Below are positions 8,220 through 16,178 of a DNA stretch of 64,000 bases, piece by piece. The stretch is from contig NZ_CP191258.1 in NCBI RefSeq assembly GCF_050410795.1, positions 4,650,001-4,714,000 of the forward strand. The letters are read 5' to 3'. Numbering within the stretch: position 1 is the stretch's first letter; every line of letters starts with the position of its first letter. This stretch comes from Fontivita pretiosa. Lineage in GTDB: Bacteria; Planctomycetota; Phycisphaerae; Tepidisphaerales; Tepidisphaeraceae. The translations under genes were made by a program, and so were the position numbers. A model generated the notes under the pieces. The model was not told where the DNA came from, ran no database searches, and saw only the letters and a program-made list of their open reading frames with translations.

Positions 8220-9101
8220 TCACTCCACATTCTGCACCTGTTCCTTCAACCGATCGATCGCGCCCTTGATCTCGACAATATGCCGCGCGATCTGGGCGTC
8301 GTTGGCTTTGCTGGCGATCGTGTTCGCCTCGCGCAGCATCTCCTGCGTGATGAAATCCAGTTTTCGCCCGGCATGTTCTCCAAACCGGCAGGCGTGCTCG
8401 AAGGCCTCCAGATGGTGCCTCAGCCGCTGGATTTCCTCGCAAATATCGGCTCGCTCGGCAAAAACCGCCACTTCCTTGATCAGCTCAACCTCATCGACTT
8501 TCAACTCCGCCTTGCTCAACAGCAGGTTCACGCGCTGGCTGAGGCGTTTGTGGTAATCCTCGATGACCGATGGCGCGCGTTTGGCGATCTCCGATAAGTT
8601 ATCGGCGATCAGCTTCGTATGCCGCATCAGGTCCTCGAACAGCGATTGCCCCTCGCGGCGGCGCATGGCTTCCAGCTTGTCAATCGCCTGCGCCGTGAGC
8701 TGACGGATCACATCCCCGTGTCGCGCGATCTCGTCACTCTCGTCGCGCGGCTCTTGACAGACCCCGGGGAGCTGGAGCAGGCTGGCCAGATCGATCTGCA
8801 CCATCCCGTTCAGTCCCCTGATCTGCTGAAGCTGCTGAAGGTAGGCCTCCAGCGCCTTGGTGTTGATATGATACGCCGCCTCGGCGCTGTCCAGCCGCAT
8901 CTTGAGGATATAGGTGATCGACCCGCGCACCAGCCGCTCACGCAGGATGGTTTCGATCTCCGGTTCCAGCCCCTGAACGTTCTCCGGCAGCTTGATCACC
9001 GGCTTGAAGAAGCGGTTGTTCAGCGAACGAATCTCGACGGAGTAGTGGGTTCCGTTTCGTTCTGCGGCGGCGTCACCGAAGCCGGTCATGCTCGTGATCA
9101 T
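8220..9101 (-). CDS. yicC: YicC-family endoribonuclease
   Basis: A 293-residue YicC protein. The N-terminal MITSMTGFGDAAAERNG and SVEIRSLNNRFFKPVIKLP are hallmarks of the family, and the C-terminal half carries the DUF1732-type ending: KAELKVDEVELIKEVAVFAE, HLEAFEHACRFGEHAGRKL, FITQEMLREANTIASKAND and a final VEIKGAIDRLKEQVQNVE. Members are implicated in RNA decay as endoribonucleases. It directly precedes gmk, a linkage also seen in many Firmicutes and Proteobacteria. Confidence 0.95.
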   Translation of the reverse strand: MITSMTGFGDAAAERNGTHYSVEIRSLNNRFFKPVIKLPENVQGLEPEIETILRERLVRGSITYILKMRLDSAEAAYHINTKALEAYLQQLQQIRGLNGMVQIDLASLLQLPGVCQEPRDESDEIARHGDVIRQLTAQAIDKLEAMRRREGQSLFEDLMRHTKLIADNLSEIAKRAPSVIEDYHKRLSQRVNLLLSKAELKVDEVELIKEVAVFAERADICEEIQRLRHHLEAFEHACRFGEHAGRKLDFITQEMLREANTIASKANDAQIARHIVEIKGAIDRLKEQVQNVE

Positions 9102-9136
9102 GCGCCAGGGTCCTCGCGTGCAGCCTCATCGAGCCA

Positions 9137-9502
9137 TCAGGGTTGCGTCGTCGCCGCCGGGGACGTTGACGGCGCCGCAGTGGAGGGCGACGTCACATCA
9201 TCGGGGATCAAAGGCGTCTGGGCGGCGGGGGTGGCGGCGCCCGGTGGCAGCCGCGGGGCACTGCGCGCGTTGGCCAGCAGGTTCAACCCCATCGCCAGCA
9301 GCAGAAAGATCCCGAAGACCACGCTGGTCGCCCAGGTGAGCACGTCGCCGGTCTTGGAGCCGAAGGCGGTGTTGCCCCCCGCGCCGCCGAACGCGCTGGA
9401 AAGCCCGCCGCCCCGTCCCTTCTGAATCAACACCAGCAACATCAGAAACGTGCAGACGATGATGAACAGCACCATCGTGACGTAGAAAAAAAAGTCGAGC
9501 AT
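9137..9502 (-). CDS. secG: Preprotein translocase subunit SecG
   Basis: A 121-residue inner-membrane protein with two helices: about 4-24 (FYVTMVLFIIVCTFLMLLVL) and about 57-76 (SVVFGIFLLLAMGLNLL). Between them lies the diagnostic IQKGRGGGLSSAFGGAGGN loop with NTAFGSKTGD. SecG stimulates SecYEG-dependent export. The C-terminal 45 residues are a Pro/Ala/Thr-rich tail longer than in E. coli. It is 36 bases after tpiA, the usual tpiA-secG pair. Confidence 0.95.
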   Translation of the reverse strand: MLDFFFYVTMVLFIIVCTFLMLLVLIQKGRGGGLSSAFGGAGGNTAFGSKTGDVLTWATSVVFGIFLLLAMGLNLLANARSAPRLPPGAATPAAQTPLIPDDVTSPSTAAPSTSPAATTQP

Positions 9503-9538
9503 GGCAACTCCGAACGTTGCATGGGCCTGAAGCCCGCG

Positions 9539-10288
9539 CTACTTCGCCGCGTTCACGATCGCCAGGAAGCTGTCGGCCTTCAGGGATGCGCCGCCGACCA
9601 GCCCGCCGTCCACATCCGGCTGGCTGAGCAGGCCCCTGGCGTTCTCCGGCTTCATGCTGCCGCCGTACTGGATCCGAACCCGATCGGCAAAGTCTTTGTT
9701 CCATCGCCGGGCGATGAAGCCGCGGATGAAGCCGTGGACCTCCTGAGCCTGCGCTTCGGTGGCATTGCGTCCGGTGCCGATCGCCCACACCGGCTCGTAG
9801 GCAATCACCAGCCGCCGGGGATCGTCCGTGCTGGCGGGGTTGATCTCCTCGAGCTGCGCCTGGACGACGGCGAAGGTCTGCCCGGCGTCGCGCTGCTCGA
9901 TCTTCTCGCCGACGCAATGGATCAGCGTCAGCCCCGCGGCGTAAACCGCCGCCGCTTTTTTGGCCACCAGCTCCGGCGACTCACCAATGATATGCCGCCG
10001 TTCGCTGTGCCCGGTGAGCACGAAATGCACGCCCAGGTCTTTAAGCATTTCGACGGATATTTCACCGGTAAAGGCGCCGTTTTTCTCGAAATACACGTCC
10101 TGGGCGCCCAGCAGCAGGCTGGAACCTGCAATGGCCTGGCCGACGGCGTCCAGGTAGACGAACGGCGGCGCCACGCCGGTCTCCACTCCCGCCGGCGCGC
10201 CGCGGGCCACCGCCCTGGCCAGCTCGATCGCCGAGGCGCGGTTCGTGTTCATCTTCCAGTTTCCGGCAACAAACTTCGTTCTGGACAT
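9539..10288 (-). CDS. tpiA: Triose-phosphate isomerase
   Basis: A 249-residue TIM-barrel enzyme of glycolysis interconverting dihydroxyacetone phosphate and glyceraldehyde 3-phosphate. Catalytic elements are all present: N-terminal NWKMN with its lysine, the histidine in LTGHSERRHI, the glutamate in AYEPVWAIGTG, and the phosphate-binding YGGSMKPENA plus DGGLVGGASL. The start ATG follows an AAGGA site. It lies 118 bases after the aroF-type gene; the gap contains a long inverted repeat whose inner end is 20 bases from this start. Confidence 0.98.
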   Translation of the reverse strand: MSRTKFVAGNWKMNTNRASAIELARAVARGAPAGVETGVAPPFVYLDAVGQAIAGSSLLLGAQDVYFEKNGAFTGEISVEMLKDLGVHFVLTGHSERRHIIGESPELVAKKAAAVYAAGLTLIHCVGEKIEQRDAGQTFAVVQAQLEEINPASTDDPRRLVIAYEPVWAIGTGRNATEAQAQEVHGFIRGFIARRWNKDFADRVRIQYGGSMKPENARGLLSQPDVDGGLVGGASLKADSFLAIVNAAK

Positions 10289-10308
10289 TGGATTCCTTCA
10301 TCATCGAT

Positions 10309-10380
10309 GACAGGCCGACCGGACAAAGGGGTGAACAGGCCAAATACGTTGCGCCTGGTCATGTACCCTGTCGGCCTGTC
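10309..10380 (-). promoter_or_regulatory. 11-bp inverted repeat in the tpiA leader
   Basis: GACAGGCCGAC (10309-10319) and GTCGGCCTGTC (10370-10380) are perfect reverse complements separated by 50 bases, between the aroF-type stop and the tpiA start. There is no T-tract, so it is not a classic terminator. In tpiA mRNA it could form a stem closing a large loop just before the ribosome site, or it could be a protein site. Confidence 0.45.
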
Positions 10381-10406
10381 AGGCTCTGGTCTATCGGTTC
10401 ACAGAT

Positions 10407-11462
10407 TCATGCCGCCGCAGGCTCGCGCGCTTCCTCGAATTCCTTGCCGACGATTGCGGCGATCCTGCGCAGTTGATCCATCATCTCGATAAACGTTTCC
10501 GGCAGCAGCGCCTGCGGCCCGTCGCACTGGGCTTCGGCGGGGCAGTAATGGCATTCGACGATGATCCCGTGCGCCCCGGCCGCCAGTCCCGCCGCCGCCA
10601 GCGCCGGAACGTAATCGCGCTTTCCGGCAGCGTGGCTGGGATCGACGATGATCGGCAGGTGCGTCAGCTTTCGCGCCACCGGAATCGAGCTGATGTCCAG
10701 CGAATAGCGGATGCTGTCTTCAAACGTCTTGATTCCGCGCTCGCAGAGAATCACGCCGCGATTGCCCTGGCTGAGCACGTATTCGGCACTGAGCAGCCAG
10801 TCCTTGACGCTGGCGGCCAGACCGCGCTTCAGCAGCACTGGTTTTCGCGTTTTGCCGACCTCGCGGAGCAGGTCGAAGTTCTGCATGTTGCGGGCGCCGA
10901 TCTGGAACATGTCGGCGTAGCGCTCGATCAGCTCAACCTGCCGGGTGTCCATCACCTCGGTGACGATGGGCATGCCCAATTCATCCCCGCAGTCACGCAT
11001 CCACTTCAGCGCCTCTTCGCCGTGGCCCTGGAAGGAGTAGGGCGAGGTTCGTGGCTTGAACGCCCCGCCACGCAGAATCGTGGCTCCGCCGCCGCGCACC
11101 TCGCGCGCAATGCGGTTGAGCATCGCCTGATTTTCGACTGCACAGGGGCCGGCGATGCAGACCGCGTGTGTCCCGCCGACGCGCACCACCGGCACGCTGC
11201 CGCCTCCGACCTCCACGACGGTGTCGTCGTCGTGGAACTCCCGGCTGGCCAGCTTGTAGGGCGCCATGATCGGCAGGACTTTTTCCACGCCATCCAGCGA
11301 GGCCAGATGGTTCTGATCGAGCTGTCCTTCCTCGCCGACGGCGCCGATGACGGTTCGGAACTTGCCCTGGGACAGGTGCGCCCGGCTGCCCATGCGCTCG
11401 ATCTCGCTGACCACGCGTTCGATGGCCTGGCGCGGCGCGTCGGGATTCATCACGATGATCAC
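10407..11462 (-). CDS. aroF: 3-deoxy-7-phosphoheptulonate (DAHP) synthase, AroF class I-beta type
   Basis: A 351-residue enzyme condensing phosphoenolpyruvate with erythrose 4-phosphate, the first step of the shikimate pathway. An N-terminal ferredoxin-like regulatory domain (about 1-75: IIVMNPDAPRQAIERVVSEI) precedes the catalytic barrel with AGPCAVENQAMLNRIA, ILRGGAFKPRTSPYSFQG, QIGARNMQNFDLLREVG, PVLLKRGLAASVKDWL, VILCERGIKTFED and DPSHAAGKRDYV. This two-domain layout is typical of the Thermotoga/Bacillus-type enzyme, where the small domain mediates feedback control. I use the GTG at 11462, which has an AGGAG site ten bases upstream; an in-frame ATG at 11450 is possible. Confidence 0.95.
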   Translation of the reverse strand: MIIVMNPDAPRQAIERVVSEIERMGSRAHLSQGKFRTVIGAVGEEGQLDQNHLASLDGVEKVLPIMAPYKLASREFHDDDTVVEVGGGSVPVVRVGGTHAVCIAGPCAVENQAMLNRIAREVRGGGATILRGGAFKPRTSPYSFQGHGEEALKWMRDCGDELGMPIVTEVMDTRQVELIERYADMFQIGARNMQNFDLLREVGKTRKPVLLKRGLAASVKDWLLSAEYVLSQGNRGVILCERGIKTFEDSIRYSLDISSIPVARKLTHLPIIVDPSHAAGKRDYVPALAAAGLAAGAHGIIVECHYCPAEAQCDGPQALLPETFIEMMDQLRRIAAIVGKEFEEAREPAAA

Positions 11463-11810
11463 GGTACAGCAACTCCTGCTAAGGCCAGCGGAAATCGCCA
11501 ATTTCGATCGAACCGCTCCGAAATCGGCAGTCCCGTAGTCTAAGGCGCACGCGTCGGATTCACAAGCACACGCACAACCCGCAAGACACGGGCGCGCGGA
11601 ACCTTATGGGATGAAGCTCGACATCCGTCACTCAATCGGTATGGGCAGCACAGGCGCGGCAAGGTCCGGGAAACGGGCCGCACAGAACGCACAAACGCTT
11701 CAATCAGCCTGCGATTGTAAAGTCGGACTCGCTTCGCTCCGATCACGATTCACGGCGACGTTGGCGGGGCGCGCCGAGCAGGCATTTCGCCGGACAGCAG
11801 GGAGCGAGGC
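11463..11810. other. Intergenic region between aroF and the porin gene
   Basis: These 348 bases must carry the divergent leaders of aroF (minus) and the porin (plus). I see no convincing coding frame, tRNA or consensus promoter. A small imperfect dyad TCGGA...TCCGA lies near 11724-11742. Confidence 0.4.
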
Positions 11811-12784
11811 ATGGGAAACCGTTTGACAGTGGCGGCGGCGCTGGTGAGCAGCTTGGCAGGGGCGGGGCAGACCTGGGCGCAGGCACCGGAGACGCCCGAG
11901 CAGCGGATGGCCAGGCTGGAAGCGAGGGTGCAAAGCCTGGAATCGGAGCTGCGCGCCTACCGTGACGCGGCCGGGGCTGCTCAGAAGCAATACGACGCGC
12001 ACCGCGACGCCGCCATCGCCGACGCCGTGGAAAAGGTCCTGGCCGATGCGCAACGCCGCTCCAGCCTGCTGGCGACCAGCGGCGGGGCGCGGGTCGGGTA
12101 TGCCGGGGGCTTTTTCCTTGCCGATCAGGACAACAAGTTTCAGGCCAGGCTGAACGGCCTGCTTCAGCCGCGATTCATTTACAATCACAATGATTCCAGC
12201 TCGGAGGACAACGACGAGTTGGGCTTTCAGGTTCAGCGGTCGGAGCTGTACCTGACGGGCAACGCCTTCAGTCCGCAGGTTTTCTGGCAGTTCAGCGGTG
12301 GATTCAATAACTCCAGCGGCGGGTTCAACATCGTCAGCGCCTACGCAGGATATCAGTTCAGCAAGACCACCGAAATCCGCGCCGGCACGTTCAAGCCGCC
12401 ATTCCTGATCGAGGAGTTGACCGCGGCGGGACGACAACAGGCCGTCGAGAGATCATTCCTCAACAGCATGTTCACGGCGGGCACCAGCGAAGGCGTCCAG
12501 GGGCAATACGCCAGGGAGCACTATCGCATCGCGGTGATGGTGCACGACGGCACGAATGCGACCGCGACGAACTTCGCCTCGGACAAGACCGACATCGGGA
12601 TCGTGGCCCGCGGCGAGTGGAAGCTGGCCGGACAGTGGTCGCAGTTTGCGGACTTTCAGGGCTGGAATGACAGCGCGTTTGCCGCGCGGCTCGGGGGCGC
12701 GGTGGATTACGAAGTCGGCGAGACCGGCGACGGGTCGGACAACCCCGACTTTGTCAAGTACACCCTGGACCTGACGGTCAAATC
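11811..12784 (+). pseudogene. Phosphate-selective porin O/P-type gene, 5' part, split by an insertion sequence
   Basis: Encodes the first 324 residues of a beta-barrel porin. A signal peptide (VAAALVSSLAGAGQTWAQA, about 6-24) is followed by a coiled coil (MARLEARVQSLESELRAYRD) and then alternating barrel strands with LNGLLQPRFIYNHND, FQVQRSELYLTGNAFSP, VFWQFSGGFN, AYAGYQFSKTTEIRAGTFKPPF and FLNSMFTAGTSEGVQGQY, the pattern of the OprO/OprP family. A GGAG site precedes the ATG. The insertion sequence begins inside codon 325. Removing it with one copy of the target duplication rejoins the frame exactly to 14292 and gives a 449-residue porin ending in LRTGLSLMF, the usual C-terminal aromatic strand. 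As it stands the product would stop at 12815 and lack its last barrel strands. Confidence 0.88.
12777..12784. repeat. Target site duplication, left copy
   Basis: GTCAAATC immediately before the left end of the insertion sequence. It is identical to 14284-14291. Confidence 0.95.
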
Positions 12785-14283
12785 GGGTGTGGCCATTTTC
12801 TGTGGGGTGAGGTAAGAGATAGGCGGCTCCGCCTTTAACGGCAAGGAGGCCGCATGGATCGCGAATCGCTGAAGCGCGAACTAACGGAACAATTTCACCA
12901 ATCTCTGGATCAGGCAATCAACGCCGTGGAACAAGCGCCGGACGGGTCGTGGATCGCGGCCAGCGAATGGCAGGTTCGCGAGTTGTTTCAGAAGCTGACG
13001 GCACAAGCCTTCGAGCGGATCCTGCAAGCGAAGTTGGACGCCGCCGAAACCAGCGGCGCTTTTTCCCCCTCCGCCCCTGGCGCAGGACAAGGGAAAGCGC
13101 GGGCTGGACGTGCTCAGCGCCGCCGGTGAGGTGCGTCTGCAGCGCAAATACTTCTGGGGCAAGCAAGCCGGCGGGTGCTGTCCCGGCGACGCGTTGGCGG
13201 GCGTGCAGCAGTCGAACGTGACGCCCGGGGCAAGGCAACTGTGCTGCCTGATGGGAATCGGCCAGGACTTCGATCAGTCCCGCCGAGATCTGAAGCGTGT
13301 GGGCGGGCTGTCGCTGAGCAAGGAACGGCTGCGTCAGATTACCGAAGGTGAAGGCCAGCACGTGCGGCAGGTGCGGGACTCGGGGCAGTTGCCGGCGGCC
13401 TGGTCGGCGGATCAGGCCAAGCTGCCCGATGGCAGCGGACGCACGCGAGCCTATGGCGGGGTGGACGGGGTGATGGCCCCGACGGTCACGCAGGCCGAGA
13501 AGCTCAAGCGTCGCCAGCAGCACGTGACCCGCCGCCAGCAGCGTGGCAAGGCGGGCGTGGGCAACGCCAAAGATCTGCCGCCGCCCAAGCCGGGCAGCGA
13601 CGAGCGGTTCAAGGAGATGAAGATCGCGGTCTTCTACGATCAGGACAAGACCCACCGCCACGTGCTGGCGACGGAAAAGCTGAGCAAGGAGTTCGCCCCG
13701 CTGCTGGCCAGCTACGCCCGACAGATTGGCTTTGAGCGTGCCGATCAGACGATCTGCCTGTTCGACGGGGCCGTCTGGATCTATCGGCAGGTCTGCCTGG
13801 CGCTATTGTTCCTGCAGGTGATCCTGCTGGACTTTTACCATCTGGCCGAGCATGTGCACGCGACGGCGCGCTGTTGCCTGGGCGAAGGTCAGGCGGCCCG
13901 GTCCTGGGCTCACGATCGGCTGGCAGAAGCGAAACGTTCGGACGTGACGGGGATGCTGTCGGCGATCGCGGAGCTGGAGAAGCGGTCGCGTTCGCCGACC
14001 AAGAAGCAGAGCCTGCGCGGGCTGCGGAATTACCTCGAGCAACGGCGGGACATGCTGGACTACGCCCAGGCGTTGGCCGAAGGTTGGGACATCGGCTCGG
14101 GTCCGACCGAGGCCACGTGCAAGACGCTGACGCTGCGACTGAAGCGGCCGGGGATGAAGTGGGATCGTGACAATGCGGCGGCGATGATGAACCTGCTGGC
14201 CCTACGCGAGAGCGGGCAATGGGATGCCTATTGGGACCGTGAATCCCGCCGGGCCGCGTGATCCACAAAAGATGGCCACACCC
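12785..14283 (+). mobile_element. Complete ISKra4-family insertion sequence, 1499 bp
   Basis: The ends are inverted repeats. The left end reads GGGTGTGGCCATTTTCTGTGG; the right end, read inward, is GGGTGTGGCCATCTTTTGTGG, so the first 12 bases are identical and 18 of 21 match overall. The element is flanked by perfect 8-bp duplications GTCAAATC. It carries one transposase split over two frames. Terminal GGG, an 8-bp duplication and a two-frame transposase fit the ISMich2-like branch of ISKra4 as I recall it. The perfect duplication indicates a recent insertion. Confidence 0.93.
12854..14261 (+). CDS. ISKra4-family transposase, two reading frames
   Basis: The first frame (12854-13129, 91 residues, good GGAGG site) encodes the N-terminal helical region. 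The second frame is open well before its first ATG at 13110 and encodes the DDE-type catalytic part, about 400 residues. Probable catalytic positions are the Asp in YGGVDGVMAP, the Asp in CLFDGAVWIYR and the Glu in GSGPTEATCKTL, followed by the family ending KRPGMKWDRDNAAAMMNLLAL. The frames join around GCTTTTTCCCCCTCC near 13058-13072: the upstream frame reads GCT TTT TCC CCC, the downstream frame CTT TTT CCC CCT, continuing into AQDKGKRGLDVLSAAGEV. A full-length product therefore needs a +1 (or -2) shift at this homopolymer pair, either programmed or by slippage, or the copy is a frameshift mutant. Confidence 0.85.
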
Positions 14284-14291
14284 GTCAAATC
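14284..14291. repeat. Target site duplication, right copy
   Basis: GTCAAATC immediately after the right end of the insertion sequence. It is identical to 12777-12784. Confidence 0.95.
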
Positions 14292-14667
14292 GCTCGGATG
14301 GAACCTGCTGCTGGTGGGCGTGGGCAGAAATACCGATGAAGCCGGCGCCGCCGACGCCTTCGATCAGTATGGCCTGATGGTGCAGGGCGGGGTGTTCGTC
14401 ATTCCCAACCGTGCCGAGCTGTTTGCACGGTATGAGCTGATCGAGCTGGACGGGGTCTTTTCACCGACCGCCGCCGCCATCGACGACCAGCTCCATATCG
14501 TGACCCTCGGGATGAACTGGTTCTACTTCGCGCACAACCTGAAGCTGACGACAGACGTGATGTATCTGTTCAACGAGATCCCCGCGGGCAACACGTTCGT
14601 GGGCCTGCTGGCATCGGACGACGGTCCGCAATGGGTCTTGCGCACGGGACTGTCGCTGATGTTTTAG
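14292..14667 (+). pseudogene. Phosphate-selective porin-type gene, 3' part
   Basis: Continues the porin interrupted at 12784. After virtual excision the junction reads through TVKSLGWNLLLVGVGRN. Barrel strands follow (GLMVQGGVFVIPNRAELFARYE, HIVTLGMNWFYF, LKLTTDVMYLFN), ending in the typical C-terminal strand VLRTGLSLMF with a terminal Phe needed for outer-membrane assembly. No decay is visible beyond the insertion itself: no stop codons or indels in either half. Confidence 0.88.
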
Positions 14668-14719
14668 CCGAGCCAGGCGGCGCGCCCGGCGCGGTGCCGG
14701 GCGGTTGAGCTGCACAGGC

Positions 14720-14884
14720 TCAGGGAAGGTCCGGGTGCATGTCGGCAAAGTCGCGCTGGACATACCCGGACGAGGAGTACGAAGACTGAATCTGCTCCGG
14801 AGATTTGCCGGGCGTGACGGCACAACCGCCGGTCAGCAGGCTGACCAGCAACAGCGAAAGCAGACCGGTAAATGTGAATCGCAT
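14720..14884 (-). CDS. Small lipoprotein, 54 residues
   Basis: Starts MRFTFTGLLSLLLVSLLTGGC, a classic lipoprotein signal peptide with lipobox LTGGC and the lipidated Cys at residue 21, behind a strong GGAGG site. The mature part is only 34 residues, Ser/Tyr-rich (SPEQIQSSYSSSGYVQRDF), ending HPDLP. The frame is open far upstream, but the signal peptide and ribosome site fix this start. No family recognised. It is convergent with the porin gene and divergent from the binding-protein gene at 15017. Confidence 0.75.
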   Translation of the reverse strand: MRFTFTGLLSLLLVSLLTGGCAVTPGKSPEQIQSSYSSSGYVQRDFADMHPDLP

Positions 14885-15016
14885 CGGAAGCCCTCCGCGG
14901 CAGATTGTATCACAGGTTTCCACGGCGTGCCGGCGAAATCGAAGGGTAGCCTCGCCGCTCCAAGGCCCGCCGGCCGCACAGGCCCCATGCCTTTCCCAAT
15001 TTAAGGAGTCACCTCC

Positions 15017-16147
15017 ATGCAGACCCGGAACCGGATGTTGATGACGGTGCTGTCGATCGTGGCGGCGGGGAGTCTTGTGGTGTGGTGGAGCGCGCGGGAG
15101 ACGGTCCTGCCGGCGCGCGCCGGCGCATCGGCCACGCCGGGTGCATCTGCCGCGGGCACGGCGCAACGCGCGGCTCCCGTCGTCGCCACCCCAAAGCCCT
15201 CGCTCAACCGCAAATTCAGGATCCTGCACATCATGAGCTACGACTCGAGCTGGGCCGAATGGACGATGGGACAGTTCGAGGCCTTCAAAGAGCCGCTGGC
15301 CGACCTGGACGTGGAGTACAAGGTCTTCGAGATGGACGTGAAGCGCAACACCACGCCGGAATGGAAGGCCAAAGTTACCGCCGAGGCCAAACGGCTCATC
15401 GATACCTGGCAGCCTGATCTGGTGTACACGACCGACGACTTCGTGCAGTCGGCGGTGGTCAAGGACTATCTGAACCGCCCGCTGCCGTTCGTCTTCTCGG
15501 GCGTGAACGCCGATCCGTCGGTGTATGGGTTTTCCGGCAGCAGCAACGTGACCGGCGTTCTGGAGCGCGAGCACATCGTGCAGACGGCGAATCTGCTGAA
15601 GTCGATCGTGCCAACGGCGCGACGGATCGCGGTGCTCAGCGACCGGGGCGAGACCTGGCCGGCGGTCATCCAGCGCATCCGCCAGTCCGAGTCGCAGATG
15701 GGCCTGGAGATCATCAGCGTGGACGTCGTGGACACTTACGAGCAGTACCAGCAGACGGCGCGCAGCTACGTCGGCCGGGCCGACGCGATCATGACGCTGG
15801 GCGTGTACTCACTGAAGGACCCGCAGGGCCAGAGTGTGCCGATCGAGACGGTCATGCGCTGGACGTACGAGCAGATTCCGCTTCCGAACGTCAGCTTCTG
15901 GACCAACCGGGTCCCGCAGGGGCTGCTGTGCGCGGTGGCGATCTCCAGCTACGCCCAAGGACACCGTGCCGGCGAGATCGCCCGTCAGATCCTGGTCAAC
16001 GGCAAGCGTCCCGCCGATTTTGCCATCGAGCCGACGATCCGCGGGACGCCGATCGTCAACCTTGCCGCGGCACGCAAGCTGGGGATCAAGGTTCCCTCGA
16101 CCGTGCTGCTGACGGCCAAGGTCGTCAACAAGAACGAGTGGGAATGA
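15017..16147 (+). CDS. Periplasmic ABC-type substrate-binding protein (ABC_sub_bind/TrpX-like)
   Basis: A 376-residue exported protein: N-terminal hydrophobic helix (MLMTVLSIVAAGSLVVWWS, residues 7-25), a low-complexity Ala/Gly linker to about 60, then a two-lobed binding-protein fold. Recognisable pieces are RKFRILHIMSYDSSWAEW, LIDTWQPDLVYTTDDFV, LPFVFSGVNADPSVYGF, GVLEREHIVQTANLLKSIVP, RIAVLSDRGETWPAVIQRI and GHRAGEIARQILVNGKRPAD, as in the PF04392 group. It starts after a clear AGGAG site. No permease or ATPase gene is near. It is followed 31 bases later by a histidine kinase and then a REC-GGDEF-EAL gene, so a sensory rather than transport role is likely. The helix may be an uncleaved anchor. 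Confidence 0.87.
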   Translation: MQTRNRMLMTVLSIVAAGSLVVWWSARETVLPARAGASATPGASAAGTAQRAAPVVATPKPSLNRKFRILHIMSYDSSWAEWTMGQFEAFKEPLADLDVEYKVFEMDVKRNTTPEWKAKVTAEAKRLIDTWQPDLVYTTDDFVQSAVVKDYLNRPLPFVFSGVNADPSVYGFSGSSNVTGVLEREHIVQTANLLKSIVPTARRIAVLSDRGETWPAVIQRIRQSESQMGLEIISVDVVDTYEQYQQTARSYVGRADAIMTLGVYSLKDPQGQSVPIETVMRWTYEQIPLPNVSFWTNRVPQGLLCAVAISSYAQGHRAGEIARQILVNGKRPADFAIEPTIRGTPIVNLAAARKLGIKVPSTVLLTAKVVNKNEWE

Positions 16148-16178
16148 CCCGTCAGCCGCCGCTGACCGTGAGGCTGGG

